Shown piece by piece: positions 1 to 5,130 of a stretch of DNA of 7,134 nt. This DNA comes from JBBDYQ01 sp035553855 (GTDB taxonomy: Bacteria; Actinomycetota; Thermoleophilia; Solirubrobacterales; Thermoleophilaceae), in contig DATMJO010000090.1 in NCBI GenBank assembly GCA_035553855.1, forward strand, positions 1-7,134. The letters run 5' to 3'. Both the position numbers and the translations under genes were made by a program. Position 1 is the stretch's first letter, and each line of letters begins with the position of its first letter. The notes beneath the pieces were generated by a model, which saw nothing but the letters and a program-made list of their open reading frames with translations, was not told the origin of the DNA and did not search any database.

Positions 1-28
1 GCTTCACGCGGCCAGCTGATACCGGGTT

Positions 29-45
29 GGGCGGGATCTCCGCCC
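29..45. repeat. GC-rich inverted repeat (hairpin) in the upstream intergenic region
   Basis: A perfect 6-bp stem, GGGCGG at 29-34 and CCGCCC at 40-45, closes a 5-base loop. On the plus strand G-U pairs could extend it outward to 26-48. There is no T-run on either side, so it is not a classic intrinsic terminator. It lies just downstream of a minus-strand stop codon (48-50) and could mark the 3' end of a minus-strand transcript. Function unknown. Confidence 0.35.
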
Positions 46-156
46 GGCTACGCCGGCTGCTCGGTGACCTCCACGAACAGTGTCTCCACGCTGACGGCCT
101 CCGTGGGGGCTCGGCCTCTGTTCCTTTTCCTTAACCATGCGAGGCCGAACACCGGT

Positions 157-162
157 TAGGCT
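157..162 (+). promoter_or_regulatory. Candidate -10 element for a leaderless transcript of the YbdK-like gene
   Basis: TAGGCT fits the actinobacterial TANNNT -10 pattern. If its last base is -7, transcription would start near 169, two bases before the GTG start at 171. No Shine-Dalgarno sequence precedes that GTG, which fits a leaderless mRNA. I see no convincing -35 hexamer at the expected distance, so support rests on the -10 and its position only. Confidence 0.35.
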
Positions 163-170
163 GAACGACC

Positions 171-1331
171 GTGGCAGTGCGCGAGCGAGAGCGCCCACCC
201 GCCTCTTGGGCGACGTGGAATGCCGGCGCCCGTTACACGCTGGGCGTGGAGGACGAGGTCATGCTCCTCGACCCCACGAGCTGGTCTCTGGCTCAGGATG
301 CGGACAGGGTGCTCGCGGCTCTGCCCGCCGATCTCGGCTCGCGGACGCATCCCGAGACGCATGCGGGCGTCGTGGAGCTGGTGACCGGCGCGCACCACCG
401 CCTCGGCCCGCTGGTTGCGGAGATCCGAGAGCTCCGCGCACGGCTCGCCCTCCGGCTCGAAAGGCTCGGGCTCGCCGCAGCCGGCGCCGGCACCCACCCC
501 GCCGTGGACGTGGACCAGACGGATGTGTCGAGTGCGCCGCGATACCGCCTCCTGCAGGACACCATGCGCTCGCTTGCGCGGCGCGATCCGACGCTCGCGC
601 TTCACGTGCACATCGGGGTTCCCGACCCGCAGGACGCCGTCACCCTCCTGAACGAGGTCCGGCAGGTCGCCCCCGTCCTGATCGCGCTGTCGGCGAACTC
701 CCCTTACTCGCGAGGACGTGACAGCGGCTTCGCGTCGGTGCGCAGGGCCCTCTTCCAGGCATTCCCGAGGACGGGCACGCCGCGACACTTCGAGGGCTAC
801 GGCGACTATGTCCGGGCGGTCGAGTCGCTCGTGGCGCCTGGGGCCGTGCCCGATCCGAGCTTTCTGTGGTGGGACATACGCCTTCAACCGCGCTTCGGGA
901 CCGTCGAGCTGCGAATGATGGACTCCCAGTCACGGCTCGACGACATCGCGGCCCTTGTGGCGTTCGTCCAGTCATTCGCCCGCCTGGTCATCGAGGAGTC
1001 CTACGTCGGCCCGGGAGGCGGACCCGAGGTCGTGAGCGAAAACGCCTTCCTGGCTGCACGGGACGGCATCGACGCACGCCTGATCGATCCACGGACAGAG
1101 CGGCTCGTTCCGGTACGCGACCTGCTCGGCGGCCTGCTCGCCCGCTGCCTTCCGCACGCGGCGGCACTCGGATGTGCGACCGAGCTCGACGGGGTTCGGC
1201 GACTCGCGGCCGAGAACGGCGCGTCGCGCCAGCGAGCCCTCCACGTGGGCGAGGGCGGGTTCGAGGATCTCCTGGCGTCGCTCGCGCAGGAGTTCGCGCC
1301 GACGGGCGTGCCGGTGGCCGCCTCGACGTGA
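171..1331 (+). CDS. YbdK-family carboxylate-amine ligase (glutamate-cysteine ligase type 2-like)
   Basis: Predicted cytoplasmic ATP-grasp-like ligase of the GCS2 family, which joins the gamma-carboxylate of glutamate to an amine such as cysteine; the true substrate is unknown. The 386 residues are close to the usual length (about 370). Family landmarks occur in order: GVEDEVMLLDP (25-35; the family usually has GVEEE), HPETHAGVVELVTG (60-73), GTHP (107-110), HVHIGVPD (145-152), LSANSPYSRG (173-182), WWDIRLQPRFGTVELR (233-248) and AENGASRQRAL (347-357). The family usually has RP where this protein has RL (237-238). There is no signal peptide or membrane segment. The GTG start at 171 is chosen because it gives the expected short lead-in to the first motif. 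It lacks a Shine-Dalgarno site but has a -10-like hexamer at leaderless distance; GTG at 177 is an alternative. The gene converges on the amidotransferase-like gene, with 9 bases between stops. The family is secure, the substrate is not. Confidence 0.93.
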   Translation: MAVRERERPPASWATWNAGARYTLGVEDEVMLLDPTSWSLAQDADRVLAALPADLGSRTHPETHAGVVELVTGAHHRLGPLVAEIRELRARLALRLERLGLAAAGAGTHPAVDVDQTDVSSAPRYRLLQDTMRSLARRDPTLALHVHIGVPDPQDAVTLLNEVRQVAPVLIALSANSPYSRGRDSGFASVRRALFQAFPRTGTPRHFEGYGDYVRAVESLVAPGAVPDPSFLWWDIRLQPRFGTVELRMMDSQSRLDDIAALVAFVQSFARLVIEESYVGPGGGPEVVSENAFLAARDGIDARLIDPRTERLVPVRDLLGGLLARCLPHAAALGCATELDGVRRLAAENGASRQRALHVGEGGFEDLLASLAQEFAPTGVPVAAST

Positions 1332-1340
1332 CGTGGGTCG

Positions 1341-2216
1341 CTAGGCCGGAGGCCTGGGCGTGAAGGGCACCCGCACGTCAGGACCCGGCCCAACGGTCAG
1401 CGCCGACCTCGGCGGCACCTCGAGCCACAGCCCCGGAAGGTCGCCGACGGGCTCGGACACGATCGCTCGGGCCCCGGGTGAGAGGTTGGGCAGCGGCCTG
1501 TCCTCCGGATACGCCTCGCCCGCGATCTGGCCCGGAGTGAGGCGCACGCCCCCGCGGGGCCGGGCAGCGATGTCCTCGGACACGTACAGCGAGTTCGCCA
1601 CCGGACCGCTGGCGTATCTGACCGCGTAAAGGCGCTCGCCGTCGCTCAGGCCGATGGTCATCTGGAGGGGTTCGGGAACCCCGTGGTCGGCGGCGACCGC
1701 CTCGACGAAGCCGGCCATACGCTCCAGCGCCGGCACGGGCTCCTCCTCGAGCCCGAACGTGAGCCCCAGGTGAAAGATGAGCTCGGAGTCGGTCGTCCCC
1801 TCGATCGAGGCGAACAGGTGCGGCGCGACCGCGAGCAGCAACTCCCTCCGGATCCGCGCGAAGTCCGCGATGAAGCCGTTGTGCACGAAGATCCAGCGCC
1901 CGTGCCGGAACGGATGGCAGTTCGTCTGCTGGATCGCCGTGCCCGTCGCCGCGCGAACGTGCGCGAGGAACAGCGGCGAGCGGATCTGCGTGGCCAGCTC
2001 CCTGAGGTTCGGGTCGCTCCACGCGGGGAGGATGTTCCGGTAGACGCCCGGATGCTCTCGGTCGTCGCGGTACCACCCCAGCCCGAAGCCGTCGCCGTTG
2101 TAGTAGGACGCCTGCAGGCGCGCATGGCGGCTCTGCTCGATCAGCGAGTGCGGCGCGTCATAGATCAGCTCCCCCAGGGGGATGGGATCGCCGAAGTAAC
2201 CGAGCCAGCGGCACAT
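1341..2216 (-). CDS. Stand-alone class II glutamine amidotransferase (EgtC/YafJ-like)
   Basis: An N-terminal-nucleophile amidohydrolase of 291 residues. Family members use the amino-terminal Cys to hydrolyse a gamma-glutamyl amide: glutamine in amidotransferases, a gamma-glutamyl intermediate in EgtC. Visible features are MCRWLG, with catalytic Cys2 directly after the initiator Met; NGDGFGLGWY (40-49); HVRAATG (86-92); NCHPF (99-103); HNGFI (112-116), the likely oxyanion Asn-Gly; and TTDSE (141-145). No synthase, sugar-isomerase or phosphoribosyltransferase domain follows, so its acceptor or partner is unknown. The ATG at 2216 is fixed by the need for Cys at position 2. Its upstream region has only a weak GGGC-like ribosome site, and the preceding gene stops 18 bases before it, which suggests translational coupling. 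It is the last gene of the prs block and ends 9 bases from the convergent ligase gene. Family call firm; physiological substrate open. Confidence 0.92.
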   Translation of the reverse strand: MCRWLGYFGDPIPLGELIYDAPHSLIEQSRHARLQASYYNGDGFGLGWYRDDREHPGVYRNILPAWSDPNLRELATQIRSPLFLAHVRAATGTAIQQTNCHPFRHGRWIFVHNGFIADFARIRRELLLAVAPHLFASIEGTTDSELIFHLGLTFGLEEEPVPALERMAGFVEAVAADHGVPEPLQMTIGLSDGERLYAVRYASGPVANSLYVSEDIAARPRGGVRLTPGQIAGEAYPEDRPLPNLSPGARAIVSEPVGDLPGLWLEVPPRSALTVGPGPDVRVPFTPRPPA

Positions 2217-2234
2217 CGGCGCAGGCAGCCCGTG

Positions 2235-4052
2235 CTATTCGGCGACGACGGCGTCCTCGGGGAGCACCGCCCCGCGGGCCTCGAGGTCCATCTCCTCGAC
2301 GCCGGGTAGCGCAGCCAGCGCCTGCTGGTAGCTCATGCCCTCGTCGGCGTAGAGCTCGGACTCCCAACGCGAGGGATCGAGCGAGATTCGCTCGAGGTTG
2401 AGCGGCCTCGTCTCGTCTGGCGTCGCGATCCCGCAGGTGCGGCAGGCCTTGAACAGCAGCCAGGTGATGTAGGCCTTCACCACCTTCGTGTTCTTCTTGG
2501 TGCGCTCGAGCAGCTCCTCCCCCTCAGCCGGATGGCCGAGTTCCTCCTGCACATGGATGTAGCTCTCGAAGTCCTTCGACAACACCGACACGCCCTGGTA
2601 CTCGAGCTGGAACTTGGAATGCCACTCGCGGAAGAACTCCTGAACCACCGGTATCAGAGGGATGACCTCCTCGACCACCGGCGTGAGTCGCTCGATCTGC
2701 TCGCGCGTCCTCATCTGGCCATGCACGAACGGCGAGCCCAGGCACGTGAAGTAGTTCATCGAGTCATAGACGATCTTCGCGACCATGATCTGCGGGTTCT
2801 TGAACAGCTGGTACTGGTCGCGGTAGAGCGAGATCGTCGGATTGAACAGCCTGAAGAAGAAGTCGTTGTAGAAGTCGGCCGTCTCCTCGAGGTCGGCGGT
2901 CCCGTCGAGGTCCGCCTTGATGCACTCGGTGCTGAACGTGTTCGTATACGCGATGAAGTCCGACCCCGGCGAGTAGAACGCGTCGATGAAGCCGCCGGCC
3001 TCACCGACGAGCGCCCACCGATCGCTCGAGATCACGCGAGTGGACGCGTACGAGAAATCCTCCACGCGCAGGAAGTCCATGATGTCCGCCCGGCGGGCGT
3101 CGATCTCGCGGCCGAGCTGCGGCTCCTCACGCTTCATCCAGTCGATGAAACCGTCGAGCGTGTTGATCTCCTCGAACGGATGGAAGCGCGGATCGGCACA
3201 GACGCCGATCGAGATCGGGCCGGATGCAAGCTGGATCAGCCACAGCCAATATCCCGCGTCGATGAGGTGCGTGGTCGAATAGAGACGCAGCCCCCGTTCC
3301 GGCATGCGTGACAGCCATTCCTCGTCGTCCGCGCCCCATTCCTCGAAGTCGAGGCCACCCTGGAGCCGCAGCCAGGATGCGTTGATGTGGTGGCCGGTCT
3401 CATCCTGAAGGCCGAGCTTGTTGCGCACGATGTTCGCGCGCCCTGCCGCATCGACGACCCACCGGGCGGTGATCTCGACCTCGCCCCCGTCGTAGCCGAG
3501 CTTGACCTTGTGCGGCTCTCCGAAGTCGACGTCGAGCACCCGGAAACCGCGGACGGCGTCGACGCCGAGGCGGAGATTGCGGTCGAACAGCTCGTTCTCG
3601 AACCGGCCGCGGTCGATCTGATGGGTGAAGGCGTTGAGGTGCCCCGGGGTGCAGAACTCGATCCGCTTCGTGATGTCCGACTTGTCGCCCGCGGGAAGGA
3701 AGAAGCGCAGGCCGAGCTTGCGGATCTGCCGCTCCTCGAGGTGGTCCCGCATCCCGATCACCTCGCGGTAGTAGTGGGCGCCGTTCTCGACGGTCGACTC
3801 GCCCACCTTGAAGGCCGCCTCGCGTGGCGGGTCGGCCCTCTTCTCGGCCACGAGGACGCGAGTGCCCGGCCGCTCGCGCACGAGCTGGAGCCCGATCGAC
3901 AGGCCGGCCAGGCCGCCGCCCAGAACAGCGACGTCATAGTGCCCTTCCGGCATGAGAAGGGGCATGAACTCCGGAATTGACGCGCCACGGTCTGCCATCA
4001 GTCGCTCCTCCTCGGTCGGTCCTGCCGCACCCCGACGGGATGGCCGGACCAT
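2235..4052 (-). CDS. FAD-dependent oxidoreductase, tryptophan-halogenase-like
   Basis: A flavoprotein of 605 residues (587 from the alternative start). The Rossmann FAD site is VAVLGGGLAG (41-50), followed by FKVGESTVENG (81-91), VVDAAGR (199-205) and a second FAD motif, WALVGEAGG (346-354). Two segments match flavin-dependent halogenases. WLWLIQ (269-274) corresponds to WxWxIP, and FIDAFYSPG (355-363) to the F.D.P..S.G-type motif; in each the usual Pro is replaced (Gln274, Ala358). It therefore belongs to the halogenase / geranylgeranyl-reductase-like superfamily, but may be a hydroxylase, reductase or unusual halogenase. The last 200 residues form a tail without motifs I recognise, holding a CxxC (537-540). 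There is no signal peptide. Two in-frame ATGs, at 4052 and 3998, each have a strong Shine-Dalgarno; the longer form is given, although its first 18 codons have weak GC3. It lies 32 bases after prs and 18 bases before the amidotransferase-like gene, so all three are probably co-transcribed. Confidence 0.9.
   Translation of the reverse strand: MVRPSRRGAAGPTEEERLMADRGASIPEFMPLLMPEGHYDVAVLGGGLAGLSIGLQLVRERPGTRVLVAEKRADPPREAAFKVGESTVENGAHYYREVIGMRDHLEERQIRKLGLRFFLPAGDKSDITKRIEFCTPGHLNAFTHQIDRGRFENELFDRNLRLGVDAVRGFRVLDVDFGEPHKVKLGYDGGEVEITARWVVDAAGRANIVRNKLGLQDETGHHINASWLRLQGGLDFEEWGADDEEWLSRMPERGLRLYSTTHLIDAGYWLWLIQLASGPISIGVCADPRFHPFEEINTLDGFIDWMKREEPQLGREIDARRADIMDFLRVEDFSYASTRVISSDRWALVGEAGGFIDAFYSPGSDFIAYTNTFSTECIKADLDGTADLEETADFYNDFFFRLFNPTISLYRDQYQLFKNPQIMVAKIVYDSMNYFTCLGSPFVHGQMRTREQIERLTPVVEEVIPLIPVVQEFFREWHSKFQLEYQGVSVLSKDFESYIHVQEELGHPAEGEELLERTKKNTKVVKAYITWLLFKACRTCGIATPDETRPLNLERISLDPSRWESELYADEGMSYQQALAALPGVEEMDLEARGAVLPEDAVVAE
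4005..4013 (-). promoter_or_regulatory. Internal ribosome-binding site for the alternative start at 3998
   Basis: On the minus strand GAGGAGGAG lies 6 bases before the in-frame ATG at 3996-3998, a near-ideal Shine-Dalgarno. Translation from here gives MADRGASIPEF and removes 18 residues of the long form. The same bases encode Glu-Glu-Glu in the long form, so a chance purine-rich stretch is possible. Confidence 0.5.
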
Positions 4053-4056
4053 ATTT

Positions 4057-4063
4057 ACCTCCT
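4057..4063 (-). promoter_or_regulatory. Ribosome-binding site for the upstream start of the FAD enzyme
   Basis: On the minus strand AGGAGGT lies 4 bases before the ATG at 4050-4052, a full match to the anti-Shine-Dalgarno core. It sits in the 32-base gap after the prs stop codon, fitting translation of a downstream gene in a polycistronic message. Confidence 0.65.
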
Positions 4064-4084
4064 AGCCGCGGGTCGCCGCAAGTG

Positions 4085-5068
4085 TCAATACATCCCGCCC
4101 TCGAGAACCTCGCTCACCGACGTCTCCGCCACGACACGCCCGATCGTGTCCGCGATGAGCGGCGCGCACGAGAGAACGACGACGTTTTCCGGGACTCCCG
4201 CGCGTAGCGGTACCGAGTCGGTGACGACGATCTCCTCGAACGCGGCCTCAGCGAGGTTCTCGAAGGCGTTGCCGGACATCAGGGCGTGCGTGGCGGCCGC
4301 GTAGACCCGCTTGGCGCCGGCCTCGCGCACCGTCAGCGCGGCCGCCTTCAGCGTGCCCGCCGTGTCGATGATGTCGTCGACGATCACGGCGCACTTGCCC
4401 TCGACGTCGCCCAGCACGTACCCGATCTCCGCGACCTGATGCTCGGGCCGCTGTTTGGTCATCAGCGCGAGTTCGGCGCCGATCCGCTCAGCGAATTTGT
4501 GGTTCAGCTTCACGCGCCCGACGTCGGGCGAGACGACGACGACATCCTCGACGCGCTCGCGGAAGTAGTCGGCGAGCGTGTATAGCGCCGTCAGGTGGTC
4601 GAGCGGCCTGCGGAAGAACCCCTGCACCTGGTCTGCATGAAGGTCCATGGACATCACGCGGTCGACGCCGACCGCCTCGAGGACGTGCGCGACGGTGCGT
4701 GCGCTGATGGGCTCGCGCCGCGCGGAGCGCTTGTCCTGCCGCGAGTAGCCGAACCAGGGCATGACGGCGGAGACCTGATGAGCCGAGGCGCCCTTCGCGG
4801 CGTCGATCATGAGGAGCAGCTCCACGAGCGCGTCGTTCGTCTCGATCCCCGTGTCCTCGTTGCCGCAGATCGGCTGGACGATGAAGACGTGCGCGCCGCG
4901 CACCGACTCGTCGTAGCGACAGTAGGTCTCCCCGGCCGAGAAGGTCTTGAGCGTGATCTGCCCCAGCTCGACACCGAGATGTCCAGCCACCCTCGCCGCG
5001 AGCTCGGGGTTCGCTCTCCCGGAAAACACCGTCAACCGCCTGTCGCTCGCGGCGTCCCCACCCTGCAT
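4085..5068 (-). CDS. prs: Ribose-phosphate pyrophosphokinase (PRPP synthase)
   Basis: Cytoplasmic class I PRPP synthase. It transfers pyrophosphate from ATP to ribose 5-phosphate to make PRPP, the precursor for purines, pyrimidines, NAD, histidine and tryptophan. It has 327 residues, a normal length. Motifs in order are FSGRANPELA (15-24), FSAGETYCRYDESVRG (43-58), GYSRQDKR (107-114, the nucleotide-binding loop), MDLHADQVQGFF (141-152, including the metal-binding His144), VVSPDVGRVK (178-187) and the PRPP-binding signature VIVDDIIDTAGTL (228-240). The SPDxGRV form is typical of actinobacterial enzymes. The frame is open upstream to an ATG at 5140, but the start at 5068 is chosen because homologues begin just before the LTVFSG strand and the longer form would overlap the divergent gene. 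No clear Shine-Dalgarno precedes 5068; a -10-like TATGGT sits at leaderless distance. It is the first gene of the three-gene minus-strand block. Confidence 0.96.
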   Translation of the reverse strand: MQGGDAASDRRLTVFSGRANPELAARVAGHLGVELGQITLKTFSAGETYCRYDESVRGAHVFIVQPICGNEDTGIETNDALVELLLMIDAAKGASAHQVSAVMPWFGYSRQDKRSARREPISARTVAHVLEAVGVDRVMSMDLHADQVQGFFRRPLDHLTALYTLADYFRERVEDVVVVSPDVGRVKLNHKFAERIGAELALMTKQRPEHQVAEIGYVLGDVEGKCAVIVDDIIDTAGTLKAAALTVREAGAKRVYAAATHALMSGNAFENLAEAAFEEIVVTDSVPLRAGVPENVVVLSCAPLIADTIGRVVAETSVSEVLEGGMY

Positions 5069-5076
5069 TGAGCGCC

Positions 5077-5106
5077 ACCATACATCCGCGGGCTTGACTG
5101 GACCAA
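5077..5106 (-). promoter_or_regulatory. Candidate promoter for prs and the downstream operon
   Basis: On the minus strand TTGGTC (5106-5101) and TATGGT (5082-5077) are separated by 18 bases. The predicted transcription start is near 5070, two bases before the prs ATG, giving an almost leaderless message, in line with the absence of a good ribosome-binding site. The element overlaps the divergent promoter of the patatin gene. Confidence 0.4.
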
Positions 5107-5123
5107 CGCAGCCGTGGTTTGCT
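5094..5123 (+). promoter_or_regulatory. Candidate promoter for the cNMP-binding/patatin-like gene
   Basis: TTGACT (5094-5099) matches five of six -35 consensus bases. It is followed after 18 bases by TTTGCT (5118-5123), a weak -10. The predicted transcription start near 5130 would make a leaderless mRNA beginning at the ATG at 5131, which has no Shine-Dalgarno of its own. The poor -10 keeps confidence low. Confidence 0.35.
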
Positions 5124-5130
5124 CGCCGGA

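Noticed and set aside
1..160. Plus-strand frame open from base 1 to the TAG at 158-160 as the end of an upstream gene
   Set aside because: The product is Ser/Gly/Pro-rich with mixed codon use and no motif; a 53-codon open frame is easily reached by chance here.
1343..1355. AGGCC-GGA-GGCCT hairpin between the convergent genes as a shared terminator
   Set aside because: The stem is only 5 bp with a 3-base loop, overlaps the last codons of the amidotransferase gene, and has no T-run on either side.
2532..3311. A 259-codon plus-strand frame opposite the FAD enzyme
   Set aside because: Composition is dominated by Arg, Val, Leu and Glu, as expected from the reverse complement of the real coding strand, and no recognisable motif is present.
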